A DNA stretch of 64,000 nucleotides from Variovorax sp. IB41. Its GTDB lineage: Bacteria > Pseudomonadota > Gammaproteobacteria > Burkholderiales > Burkholderiaceae_C. Below are positions 45,840 to 54,148 of the stretch, one piece after another. The number at the start of each line of letters is the position of its first letter. Position 1 is the stretch's first letter. The stretch is taken from NCBI RefSeq assembly GCF_016405905.1, contig NZ_JAEFCB010000002.1:310001-374000 (forward strand), read 5' to 3'. The notes under the pieces are model-generated. The model had not been told where the DNA came from. It saw nothing but the letters and a program-made list of their open reading frames with translations, and searched no databases. The translations under genes and the position numbers were made by a program.

Positions 45840-46436
45840 TCAGCCCGAGAGCAATCCGTTGGTGCGGGCGTAGTGCAGCGCCTGCGTGCGGCTCTTCACT
45901 CCGAGCCGACGGAACAGGCGCCACAGGTGAACCTTCACCGTGTGCTCGCTGATTTCCAGGTCGGTCGCAATGTCGCGATTGCTCATGCCCTTGTCGAGCA
46001 TGGCGATCAGCTGCGTCTGGCGCTTGGAGAGCTTGCTGCTCGCCAGCGGTGGCTCGTCGGCCTCTTCGGAGCCCGCCATCAGCAGGCCGCGCAGGGCGGC
46101 TGCCAACTCATTGGAGCTGGCCGACTTCTCGATGTAGGTGTCGGCGCCCGCTTCGATGCAGGCGTCTTCCATGTCCGCGGCCGGTGCCGCCGAATACACG
46201 GCGATCGGCACGTTGGGGTAGACCTGCTTGACCGCGATCACGCCCGATACGCCATTCGTGTCCGGAAGCTTCAGGTCCAGGCAAAAGAGGGTAGGCGCGC
46301 CACGCTGCTGCACCGAGCTTGCGAGCTTGTCGAGCCGCTCGAGCTCGACGATGTTCTCGGCGGGTCGCAGGCGTCGCAACACCATCACGATCGCGTCGCG
46401 CATCAGGGGGTGGTCGTCGATGACATAAATGCTCAT
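45840..46436 (-). CDS. NarL/FixJ-type response regulator
   Basis: This 198-residue regulator has a receiver domain (acidic residues DD at 7-8, phospho-acceptor Asp 54 in CLDLKLPD, Lys in EKSA) and a LuxR-type HTH (about 133-195; LSKRQTQLIAMLDKGMSNRDIA and SEHTVKVHLWRLFRRL). All phosphorylation residues are present. ATG 46436 is preceded by AAGGAAGAAAAC. It is probably the partner of the convergent membrane kinase at 44285-45700. Confidence 0.92.
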   Translation of the reverse strand: MSIYVIDDHPLMRDAIVMVLRRLRPAENIVELERLDKLASSVQQRGAPTLFCLDLKLPDTNGVSGVIAVKQVYPNVPIAVYSAAPAADMEDACIEAGADTYIEKSASSNELAAALRGLLMAGSEEADEPPLASSKLSKRQTQLIAMLDKGMSNRDIATDLEISEHTVKVHLWRLFRRLGVKSRTQALHYARTNGLLSG

Positions 46437-46511
46437 GTTTTCTTCCTTTGTGATCGCACCGTCTTCTCTCGTCTCGCTCACCGGCGGATAAGCCGATGGG
46501 CCCTTGCCGGT

Positions 46512-47852
46512 TCAACTGCCATCTGTCGTGGTCGTTGCTTCCGCCAATGCCTCCAGCGCCTCTGTCACGGCGCGTGTTTGTTCTGTGTCGATGGGCTCCA
46601 ACTGCTCGGCCAACGCGGCCAACGCGGCCAGCGCCGCACCGCGCTCGGCCTGCAAGACCGCGATGGTACGGCCGGCTTCCTGCGGCGAGGCGAATCCACG
46701 GCTCTGCAGCAGGGTTTCGCCGCGCGCATCGAGCAGCTTGAAATAGAAAAGTCCGTCGCCGCGCTCGCGGTACTGCTTGAAGCTGGGCTTGGCGACCTTG
46801 GCCGCCTTGGCGCTGCCCTTGTCGCGGCCCGCCGCGAGGTTGCGCAGGCCCACCGCGTGGCGCAGACGCGTCATGAAGGGCTGCGACAGCGCGCTGGCCT
46901 TCTCCGCGCCGATGAGGAGGATGCGCTCGATCTCCGCCGGCTCGCTCATCAGTGCCTCGTAGCGCTTTCGCAGCGGCGCCACTTCGACTTCGATGCGCTC
47001 GAACAGCAGTTGCTTGGCGTCGCCCCAGCCGATGCCGTCGGCGTAGGCCTTGCGCAGCATCTGGGTCTCGTCGGCGTCGGCGAAGGCCTGGTAGATCTGG
47101 AAGAGTGCGGAGCCCTCGGTCTCCTTGGGCTCGCCGGGCGCGCGCGAGTCGGTCACGATGCTGGCGATCTGCTTTTGCAGGTAGGCGCGCGACGCGAACA
47201 GCGGGATCGTGTTGCCGTAGCTCTTGCTCATCTTGCGGCCGTCCAGGCCGGGCAGGGTGGCGACGGCATCGTCGATCTCGGCCTCGGGCAGCGTGAAGTG
47301 CTCGCCGTACTGGTGGTTGAAGCGCTGTGCCATGTCGCGCGCCATCTCTATGTGCTGCACCTGGTCGCGGCCCACGGGCACCTTGTGGGCGTTGAACATC
47401 AGGATGTCCGCGCCCATCAGCACCGGGTACATGAAGAGGCCGGCCGTCACGTCGGCGTCGGGGTCCTCGCCCTTGGCGATGTTCTTGTCCAGCTGCGCCT
47501 TGTAGGCATGCGCGCGGTTGAGCACGCCCTTGCCGGTGACGCAGGTGAGGAACCAGGTGAGCTCGGGAATCGCGGCGATGTCCGACTGGCGGTAGAAGGT
47601 CACGCGCTCCGGGTCGAGCCCGCAGGCCAGCCAGCTCGCGGCGATCTCCAGCGTGGAGCGCTGGATCAGCGCCGGGTCCTGCACCTTGATGAGCGCGTGG
47701 TAGTCGGCCAGGAAGAAGAAGCTCTCGACACCGGGCGCGACGCTCTGCCGCACCGAGTGGCGGATCGAGCCGACGTAGTTGCCGAGGTGGGGCGTGCCCG
47801 ACGGGGTGATCCCGGTCAGGACGCGCAGGGGAGCGGAAGAAGACGAGGCCAT
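46512..47852 (-). CDS. trpS: Tryptophanyl-tRNA synthetase with C-terminal YegP-like extension
   Basis: This is a class I synthetase. The N-terminal 335 residues are a normal TrpRS with the HIGH-type TPHLGN near residue 20 and KMSKS in GRKMSKSYGN near 210. A further roughly 110 residues follow: an Ala/Lys linker, then a segment (GLFYFKLLDARGETLLQSRGF and onward) resembling the small YegP/DUF1508 beta domain, and an Ala-rich helix. Typical TrpRS are about 330-345 residues, so the protein is about 100 longer. Role of the extension is unknown. It lies 12 bases after the M50 protease gene. Confidence 0.93.
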   Translation of the reverse strand: MASSSSAPLRVLTGITPSGTPHLGNYVGSIRHSVRQSVAPGVESFFFLADYHALIKVQDPALIQRSTLEIAASWLACGLDPERVTFYRQSDIAAIPELTWFLTCVTGKGVLNRAHAYKAQLDKNIAKGEDPDADVTAGLFMYPVLMGADILMFNAHKVPVGRDQVQHIEMARDMAQRFNHQYGEHFTLPEAEIDDAVATLPGLDGRKMSKSYGNTIPLFASRAYLQKQIASIVTDSRAPGEPKETEGSALFQIYQAFADADETQMLRKAYADGIGWGDAKQLLFERIEVEVAPLRKRYEALMSEPAEIERILLIGAEKASALSQPFMTRLRHAVGLRNLAAGRDKGSAKAAKVAKPSFKQYRERGDGLFYFKLLDARGETLLQSRGFASPQEAGRTIAVLQAERGAALAALAALAEQLEPIDTEQTRAVTEALEALAEATTTTDGS

Positions 47853-47864
47853 GGAACGACAGAC

Positions 47865-48536
47865 TTAGAGCAGCAATGCCTTGAGCGGCGTGATGAGCAG
47901 ATTGATGACGAAGTAGCCGACGTCCATCAGCGGGCGCAGCCAGAAGGTGCTGACGACACCGGCGAGCACGAGCGCCATCACGATGAAGAACCCATAGGGC
48001 TCGATGCGCGCGAGGAAATTCTGTGCGGGCCCGCTGGGCAGCAGCCCGGCCAGCACGCGCCCGCCGTCGAGCGGGGGCAGCGGAAACAGGTTGAAGGCCC
48101 ACATCACGAGGTTGACCAGCACGCCGCCCTGCGCCATCTTGATGAAAAACGTTTCATCGACGCCGGCCGCGACCAGCGCCACCAGCACGAGCGCCCAGAG
48201 GATGGCCTGGATGAAGTTCGACACCGGCCCCGCGAGCGCCACCCAGATCATGTCGCGCTTGGGATGGCGCAGCCGCCCGAAGTTCACCGGCACCGGCTTG
48301 GCATAGCCGAAGAGGAACGCGCCCGAGGTCGCGAAGTACAGCATCAACGGCATCAGGATGGTCCCGATGGGGTCGATGTGCTTCATCGGATTGAGGGTGA
48401 CCCGGCCCATCGACTCGGCGGTGTTGTCGCCGAAGTGGCGAGCCACATAGCCGTGGGCCGCCTCGTGCACGGTAATCGCGAAGATCACGGGCAGTGCGTA
48501 GATCAGGACGGTCTGTATGAGATTGGAAATATCCAC
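47865..48536 (-). CDS. Site-2 protease family (M50) membrane protein
   Basis: This 223-residue protein is of the small YwhC/M50B type without a PDZ domain. The zinc motif HEAAH sits in the first helix region (about 24-28), with NPMKHIDPIGT after it, and the second motif NLFPLPPLDGGRVL near residue 150 supplies the Asp ligand. Five to six helices. The start is GTG 48536. The gene order yciO-M50-trpS is common in beta-proteobacteria. The substrate is unknown. Confidence 0.92.
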   Translation of the reverse strand: MDISNLIQTVLIYALPVIFAITVHEAAHGYVARHFGDNTAESMGRVTLNPMKHIDPIGTILMPLMLYFATSGAFLFGYAKPVPVNFGRLRHPKRDMIWVALAGPVSNFIQAILWALVLVALVAAGVDETFFIKMAQGGVLVNLVMWAFNLFPLPPLDGGRVLAGLLPSGPAQNFLARIEPYGFFIVMALVLAGVVSTFWLRPLMDVGYFVINLLITPLKALLL

Positions 48537-48583
48537 TGGGCGATTGTGTCAGACGAGCATTAGTTATCGGTTCCAACTTCTTT

Positions 48584-49219
48584 CTACAGACCGAGCACCG
48601 CGAGCGTCCCGCGTCCCTGCCGCACCACGACCGGATCGTCGCCCGTGCCCATGGGCGTGAGGTCCACCACGGTGGTCGGCTGCGACGGGCAGGCGCCCGC
48701 ATCGATGACCGCGCCGATCTGCTTTTCGAAGCGTTCGCGAATAGTTTGCGCATCGTTCAGCGCCTCGGTTTCGCCGGGCGCGATCAGCGTGGTGGCCAGG
48801 AGCGGCGCGCCGTGCAGCGCGAGCAGCTCCAGCAGCACCTTGTGATCGGGTACGCGGAGGCCAATGGTCTTGCGCTGCGGATGGCTCACGCGGCGCGGCA
48901 CTTCCTTGGTGGCTTCGAGCAGAAAGGTGTAGGGGCCGGGCGTCGCGGCCTTCAGCAAGCGGTATTGTTTGTTGTCGACGCGCGCGTAGTTGGCCAGCTC
49001 GCTCAGGTCGCGGCACAAGAGGGTCAGGTGGTGCTTCTCGTCGACCTGGCGGATGCGGCGCAGCTGGTCGACCGCGTCCTTGTCGTCCAGGTGGCAGGCC
49101 AGCGCGTAGCTGGAGTCGGTGGGCACCGCCACGATCTCGCCGCGCGCGAGCAGCGTGGCGGCCTGCTTGAGCAATCGCTGCTGCGGGTTCTCGGGGTGGA
49201 CTTCGAAGTACTGGGCCAT
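48584..49219 (-). CDS. yciO: YciO/Sua5-family (threonylcarbamoyl-AMP synthase-like) protein
   Basis: This 211-residue Sua5/YciO/YrdC-domain protein has TDSSYALACHL, KHHLTLLCRDLSELANYA, the Pro-rich ATPGPYTFLLEAT and RVPDHK regions typical of YciO. YciO itself has weak or no role in t6A formation in E. coli, so the precise activity is uncertain. The start ATG 49219 is preceded by GAGGAGAC. It lies near rnm, as in E. coli. Confidence 0.9.
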   Translation of the reverse strand: MAQYFEVHPENPQQRLLKQAATLLARGEIVAVPTDSSYALACHLDDKDAVDQLRRIRQVDEKHHLTLLCRDLSELANYARVDNKQYRLLKAATPGPYTFLLEATKEVPRRVSHPQRKTIGLRVPDHKVLLELLALHGAPLLATTLIAPGETEALNDAQTIRERFEKQIGAVIDAGACPSQPTTVVDLTPMGTGDDPVVVRQGRGTLAVLGL

Positions 49220-49236
49220 AGAGCTGTCTCCTCTGA

Positions 49237-50214
49237 TCAGGATTCCGCCGGTTCGATCGGCACGCGGCGCTCGCGCACCGTGAGCCATGCACCGGCGGCG
49301 CCGCAGACCGCGATCATCGAAATGCCGATGAGCGAATAGCGGTCGGGCACTTGGGAAAAAATGAGCCAGCCGCCCAGCATGGCAAAGGCGATCTGCGCAT
49401 AGAGGTACGGCGTGAGCGTGGAGGCGGGCGCGCGCTGGTAGGCCAGGATCAGGATGAAGTGACCCACAGTGCCCATGAACCCCATGAGGCACAGCAGCGC
49501 CCACCACTCCCACGAGGGAAGCGCGGTCCATGCGAAAGGCAGCGCGAGCGACGCGATGAGCGCGCCGACCCAGCCGGTATAGAAATGCATCGTGAGCGGG
49601 TTCTCGGTCTGCGCGAGCTTGCTGGTGAGCACCTGGAACCAGGCGTTGGTCAACACCAGGCCGATCGGCAGAAGAATGGCCCAGCTGAACGCATCGCCGC
49701 CGGGCCTGAGGATCACCAGCGTGCCGATGAAGCCGCCCGCCACCAGCGCCCAGCGCAGCGGCGAGACGTACTCCTTGAGCGTGGTCGCCGCGAGCAGCGT
49801 GATCACCAGCGGCGCGATCAGCACGATCGAGGTGAATTCGGCCAGCGGCATGTAGCGCAGGCTCAGGAAGGCCAGCGTGCTCGACACCAGCAGCAGCGCG
49901 CCGCGCAGCAGCTGGTAGCGCGGGTGCCGGGTGCGCAGCAATGCCGTGCCACGCAGCGGCAGCAGCACCGCCGTGGTGGCGACGGCCTGAAACGCATAGC
50001 GGAACCACACGCCCATCAGGATCGGCACGCCGGCCGTCGATGCCTTGGTGGCCGTGTCGAGCGTGGCGAAGCAGGCCACCGCAACGATCACCATGCCGAT
50101 GCCCGCGAGGATGCGTTCGGACTCCTTGCTGCGGCTCATCTGCTGCGCCGCGCGTGCATTCGCCAGCGCAGCGCTGGCCGCGCCGTCGATGCCGGGCCCG
50201 GGGCTCTGGCTCAC
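49237..50214 (-). CDS. DMT/EamA family transporter
   Basis: This roughly 325-residue membrane protein has ten helices in two EamA repeats (FATLDTATKASTAGVPILMG opens the first; TLTPYLYAQIAFAMLGGWLIF is in the second). Such proteins export amino acids or metabolites. The start is taken as the GTG at 50214, which overlaps the rnm stop (GTGA); ATG 50139 would remove a 25-residue polar N-terminus. It is inserted between rnm and yciO, which are adjacent in E. coli. Confidence 0.87.
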   Translation of the reverse strand: MSQSPGPGIDGAASAALANARAAQQMSRSKESERILAGIGMVIVAVACFATLDTATKASTAGVPILMGVWFRYAFQAVATTAVLLPLRGTALLRTRHPRYQLLRGALLLVSSTLAFLSLRYMPLAEFTSIVLIAPLVITLLAATTLKEYVSPLRWALVAGGFIGTLVILRPGGDAFSWAILLPIGLVLTNAWFQVLTSKLAQTENPLTMHFYTGWVGALIASLALPFAWTALPSWEWWALLCLMGFMGTVGHFILILAYQRAPASTLTPYLYAQIAFAMLGGWLIFSQVPDRYSLIGISMIAVCGAAGAWLTVRERRVPIEPAES

Positions 50215-51068
50215 TGCTGGATGCGGTGGCCGAGCAGTTCCCACACCGGCGTCAAGGCGCCAGGCAACGGTGGCAGCTTGCCGAGATCGCAGTGGCTCTC
50301 GTCGGGGCTGTGGAAATCGCTGCCGCGGGATGCGGCGAAATCGAACTCGAGCGCCTTGTCGGCGTACTCGACATATTCGGCCGGGGTGTGGCTGCCGGTG
50401 ACCACCTCGATCGCCTGGCCGCCATGCGCCTTGAACTCGAGGAACAGCGCGTACTCCTCGTTGGCCGAGAACTTGTAGCGGCCCGGGTGCGCGATCACGG
50501 CCATGCCCTTGGCGGCGGTGATCCAGTGCACCGCGTCCTTGAGCGACGCCCAGCGGTGCGGCACGTAGCCCGGCTTGCCTTCGGTGAGGAACTTGCGGAA
50601 CACCTCGGAGGTGTCGCGGCAGTGCCCCTGCTCGACCAGGAAGCGCGCGAAGTGCGTGCGCGAGATGAGTTCGGGATTGCCGACGAATTTGAGAGCGCCC
50701 TCATACGCGCCATGGATGCCGACCTTGGCCAGCCCCTCGGACATTTCCTGCGCGCGCTTGCCGCGGCCGCCGCGCGTGTCGTAGAGGCCCTGCGTCATCG
50801 CGGCGTCGTCGGGGTCGAAGCCCAGGCCGACGATGTGCACGGTTTCGTTCGCGAAGGTCACCGAGATCTCGGTGCCCGTGAGGTAGCGCATGCCGTTGTC
50901 GCGCGCCGCGGCCGCTGCGCGGTGCTGGCCGCCGACCTCGTCGTGGTCGGTGAGGGCCCACAGCTCGACCCCGTTGGCGGCTGCGCGTGCAGCCAGTTCT
51001 TCGGGCGTCAATGTGCCGTCGGAGACCACGGAGTGGCAGTGAAGATCGGCATTGAGAATGGAGGACAC
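50211..51068 (-). CDS. rnm: PHP-domain phosphoesterase, RNase AM/TrpH type
   Basis: This 285-residue PHP-family enzyme has metal-binding motifs DLHCHSVVSDG (8-18), ALTDHDEVGG, the GTEIS loop, a mid-domain HFARFL, IAHPGRY and the C-terminal GSDFHSP. This is the TrpH/YciV family, in E. coli a 5'-3' exonuclease on short RNA and a 3',5'-nucleoside bisphosphate phosphatase. The start is GTG 51068. The downstream yciO gene matches the enteric neighbourhood. Confidence 0.92.
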   Translation of the reverse strand: MSSILNADLHCHSVVSDGTLTPEELAARAAANGVELWALTDHDEVGGQHRAAAAARDNGMRYLTGTEISVTFANETVHIVGLGFDPDDAAMTQGLYDTRGGRGKRAQEMSEGLAKVGIHGAYEGALKFVGNPELISRTHFARFLVEQGHCRDTSEVFRKFLTEGKPGYVPHRWASLKDAVHWITAAKGMAVIAHPGRYKFSANEEYALFLEFKAHGGQAIEVVTGSHTPAEYVEYADKALEFDFAASRGSDFHSPDESHCDLGKLPPLPGALTPVWELLGHRIQQ

Positions 51069-51169
51069 CCCGCCATTCTAGGGGGTCTGGAACGCTGATG
51101 CGGGCGCATGGATGCTATGTGAGACGCTACTAAATAAATAGCATTAACGTGACACGGGATGCGGGCTCG

Positions 51170-51289
51170 CGAGGTGTGAAGAAACCGTAGCGAGCGCCTT
51201 GAGCTCGCAGCGAGGACCGCAACCGTACTCCGTACGGTGAGGACCGCAGGTGCGAGATCGAGGCGCGCAGCAGGTTTATTCGCACCTCG
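51170..51289. repeat. 120-bp imperfect palindromic element
   Basis: The element is symmetric about position 51230. The apex is ACCGTAC-TCC-GTACGGT (51222-51238), flanked by direct repeats GAGGACCGCA (51212-51221 and 51239-51248). The outer arms (51170-51209 and 51250-51289) pair along about 38 bases with few mismatches: CGAGGTG at one end, CACCTCG at the other. It ends at the stop codon of the ZntB-like gene and fills most of the gap to rnm. It could act as a terminator or be a mobile palindrome. Confidence 0.85.
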
Positions 51290-52336
51290 TCAGCGCTTCT
51301 TGCGGAATGCCGCCCATGCCGCCACCGCGGTAAAGCTCGCGACGATCGCCACCACGATCCAGAACCCATGCTTGTGCTCGGCCAGAGGAATGCCTCCCAC
51401 GTTCATGCCGAACAGGCCCGCCAGGATGTTGATCGGCAGCGCCAGCACCGTCACCACCGTCAGCACGAAGAGGCTGCGGTTGTTGTCCTCGTTGACGTTG
51501 GCCGCGATCTCTTCCTGCAGGAGCTTGATGCGCTCCTGCAGCGCCTGCATGTCGCGCAGCACCACCGAGAACTCCTCGGTCGAGCCGCGCAACTCCTGCG
51601 CATCGGGCTCCGACATCCACGAAGGCGGCCCTTGCAGCAGCCGGAACAGCGCGGCCGGCTCGGGCGCCAGCAGCCGTTGCAGCCGCACCAGCAGGCGCCG
51701 CAGCACCCCGAGGCGCGCGCGCTTGTGGTCGAGCCGGCCGGCAAGCAGTTCGTCTTCGATGTGGTCGATGCGCGAGGTGACGCCGCGCACGATCTTCACC
51801 AGCACGTCGGCCTGCGCGCGCAAGAGGTGCTCGAGCAGTTCGGTGCTCGAGCGCGGCGCATCGCCCGCCTTCACCGCCGTGCGCAGCGCATCGACCGAGC
51901 GCAGCGGCTTCGTGCGCGCCGTGACCACCAGGCGCGGGCCCACGCTGATCCACAGCGTGGAGATATCGGAAGGCTCGAAGCTGAACTCGAAGTGCACGTC
52001 GTTGATGACCGCGATCAGCGAGTCGTCCGCGCGCTCGATGCGCGTGGAGGGCAGGCCGTCGTGCAGCGTCTCGTAGAAGGTATCGGAGAGCTTCGCGTGC
52101 CGCAGCAGCCAACGCTCGGCCTGCGCGTGGCTCAAATTGAAATGCAGCCACACATACGCGCCACCGCCGTCATCGACAGCAGCGTCTTCGGGCTGCGCGC
52201 CGAGCCACGCCGCCGCCTCTGCCGAATCGATGGCGCGCGCGGGCTCGGGCGCCGCGGCGTCGAACAGGTAGCCGCAGATCAGCCCGGCTTCGTCGCCGCC
52301 ATAGGACTGGGCGGCGAGATCATGGAATGCCGACAA
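51290..52336 (-). CDS. CorA/ZntB-like divalent cation transporter
   Basis: This 348-residue transporter has a large cytoplasmic domain, a long helix with coiled-coil character (about 200-285) and two C-terminal helices with the family motif GMN (LFGMNVGGIP) between them. The ending KHGFW and a Lys/Arg tail fit ZntB more than Mg-specific CorA. The start is probably TTG 52336; no ATG fits. It ends in the 120-bp palindrome. Confidence 0.88.
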   Translation of the reverse strand: MSAFHDLAAQSYGGDEAGLICGYLFDAAAPEPARAIDSAEAAAWLGAQPEDAAVDDGGGAYVWLHFNLSHAQAERWLLRHAKLSDTFYETLHDGLPSTRIERADDSLIAVINDVHFEFSFEPSDISTLWISVGPRLVVTARTKPLRSVDALRTAVKAGDAPRSSTELLEHLLRAQADVLVKIVRGVTSRIDHIEDELLAGRLDHKRARLGVLRRLLVRLQRLLAPEPAALFRLLQGPPSWMSEPDAQELRGSTEEFSVVLRDMQALQERIKLLQEEIAANVNEDNNRSLFVLTVVTVLALPINILAGLFGMNVGGIPLAEHKHGFWIVVAIVASFTAVAAWAAFRKKR

Positions 52337-52345
52337 GGTGCGTGA

Positions 52346-53989
52346 TCAGAAAAGACGGGTGAAGAGCCAGTAGAGCGAGCCCGACAGCAGCATGGCCACC
52401 GGCAGCGTCAGCACCCAGGCGAGCGCCAGGTTGCGCAGCGTGGACATCTGCAGGCCCGAGCCGCTGGCCGTCATCGTGCCGGCCACGCCGGAGGAGAGCA
52501 CGTGCGTGGTCGAGACCGGCAGGCCATACATGTCGGCCGCGCCGATGGTGAGCATGGCCACCACTTCGGCCGATGCGCCCTGCGCGTAGCTCAGGTGCGT
52601 CTTCCCGATTTTTTCGCCCACGGTGACCACGATGCGCTTCCAGCCGATCATCGTGCCCAGGCCGAGCGCGATGGCCACGGCGATCTTGACCCACAGCGGA
52701 ATGAAGCGCGTCGCATCGTCCAGCTCCTGGCGGAAGGCGTTGACCCGCAGCTTGGTCTCCTCGTCGAACTTCGCGGCGCCGCTCTTGTCGAGGTGGCGAA
52801 TGGCCTCGGAGGCCAGGTACATGTCGTTGCGCACGTTGGCGACGGCCTCGGCCGGCACCGCGGCGAGCGAGCCGTGCTCGCGCACCTGCTGGCCGATGCT
52901 GCCGGCGGTCGCGGCCAGCGCGGGCAAGACCTTGTCGTTGAACTCGCGGGTGCGCACATAGGTGGAGAGCGCATCGCGCGAAGCCGCCGGCGTTGTCGCC
53001 GCCAGTGCGGGCAGCGAGGTCGGCACGCTGCGGTTGAGCGCGTTCTGCGCCATCTCGGCCACGGCCACGAACTTGACCGTCTCGTTGGCGGGCATCGCGC
53101 GGTTCAGCGCATAGGCCATCGGCACCGTGCCGACCAGGATCAGCATGATCAGCCCCATGCCCTTCTGTCCATCGTTGGAACCGTGCGCGAACGACACGCC
53201 GGTGCAGGTGAGGATCAGCAGACCACGAATCCACCACGGGGGCGGCGTGTTGCCCTTGGGCTCTTCATACAGCGCGCGGTTCTTCACGAAGGCGCGCAGC
53301 GCCAGCAGCAGCAGCGCCGCGCAGCCGAAGCCCACCATCGGCGAGAGCAGGAGCGAATAGCCCACTTTGGTGGCCTGCCCCCAGTCGACGCCGCTGGTGC
53401 CGTCGCGCCCATGCATGAGCGCGTTGGCAATGCCCACGCCGATGATCGAGCCGATCAGCGTGTGCGACGACGACGCCGGCAGCCCCAGCCACCAGGTGCC
53501 CAGGTTCCAGATGATCGCGGCGATCAGGAGCGCGAACACCATCGCGAAGCCCGCGCCCGAGCCCACCTGCAGGATGAGCTCCACCGGCAGCAGCGCGATG
53601 ATGCCGAAGGCCACCGCGCCGCTGGACGCCAGCACGCCCAGGAAATTGAAGAAGCCCGACCACACCACCGCGAAGTTGGGCGGCAGCGAGTGCGTGTAGA
53701 TCACCGTGGCCACCGCATTGGCCGTGTCGTGAAAGCCGTTGACGAACTCGAAGCCCAGCGCGATCAGGAGCGCCACGCCCAAAAGAATGTAGGGCACCCA
53801 GGTCGTCATGGGCGCGCCCGAGGCCGTGACGTCGCCCACCAGGCTCCACGCCGTGAAGAGCAATCCCGCGGCCAGCAGGCCCACGAAAGTGATCAGCGTG
53901 ACCGGACCGGGCTTGGCATCGAGCTTGGGCCGGTGCGCCTCTGTGGGCGCGGCCGGCATCTCCGTATTCGGGGCGGCGAGCGTGTTCAT
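52346..53989 (-). CDS. pitA: PiT-family inorganic phosphate transporter
   Basis: This 547-residue PHO-4/PiT transporter has the duplicated signatures GFEFVNGFHDTANAVAT near residue 75 and GVSFAHGSNDGQKGMG in the second half. It is longer than E. coli PitA (499) because of a large central hydrophilic loop. The start ATG 53989 is set by the conserved short N-terminus. It is divergent from ppk2 and shares a region with two Pho-box-like sites; phosphate uptake and polyphosphate synthesis are functionally matched. Confidence 0.93.
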   Translation of the reverse strand: MNTLAAPNTEMPAAPTEAHRPKLDAKPGPVTLITFVGLLAAGLLFTAWSLVGDVTASGAPMTTWVPYILLGVALLIALGFEFVNGFHDTANAVATVIYTHSLPPNFAVVWSGFFNFLGVLASSGAVAFGIIALLPVELILQVGSGAGFAMVFALLIAAIIWNLGTWWLGLPASSSHTLIGSIIGVGIANALMHGRDGTSGVDWGQATKVGYSLLLSPMVGFGCAALLLLALRAFVKNRALYEEPKGNTPPPWWIRGLLILTCTGVSFAHGSNDGQKGMGLIMLILVGTVPMAYALNRAMPANETVKFVAVAEMAQNALNRSVPTSLPALAATTPAASRDALSTYVRTREFNDKVLPALAATAGSIGQQVREHGSLAAVPAEAVANVRNDMYLASEAIRHLDKSGAAKFDEETKLRVNAFRQELDDATRFIPLWVKIAVAIALGLGTMIGWKRIVVTVGEKIGKTHLSYAQGASAEVVAMLTIGAADMYGLPVSTTHVLSSGVAGTMTASGSGLQMSTLRNLALAWVLTLPVAMLLSGSLYWLFTRLF

Positions 53990-54039
53990 GGGCGGTTTTT
54001 TTAGGGTGTTGGAGTGGCTGCACATGGTGTTCGCGCCGT

Positions 54040-54057
54040 GTGACAACGGCGTGTCGG
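54040..54057 (-). promoter_or_regulatory. Pho-box-like site facing pitA
   Basis: Read on the minus strand the site is CCGACAC-GCCG-TTGTCAC: two 7-base half-sites separated by 4 bases, the layout of a PhoB-binding box. It matches 13 of 18 positions with the mirror-image site at 54080-54097. It lies 50 bases upstream of the pitA ATG. Confidence 0.5.
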
Positions 54058-54079
54058 CCTACGAAAAGCCGCCGCCAAA

Positions 54080-54097
54080 CCGTCACGCCGCAGTCAT
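54080..54097 (+). promoter_or_regulatory. Pho-box-like site facing ppk2
   Basis: CCGTCAC-GCCG-CAGTCAT has half-sites matching the CTGTCAY consensus in five and six of seven positions with the correct 11-base period. It lies 51 bases upstream of the ppk2 ATG, mirroring the distance on the pitA side. Confidence 0.55.
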
Positions 54098-54148
54098 ACG
54101 GGGCGTGCAGCATGCTTTTTTCTTCCCCCCACTTCCTTCTTCCTCATC

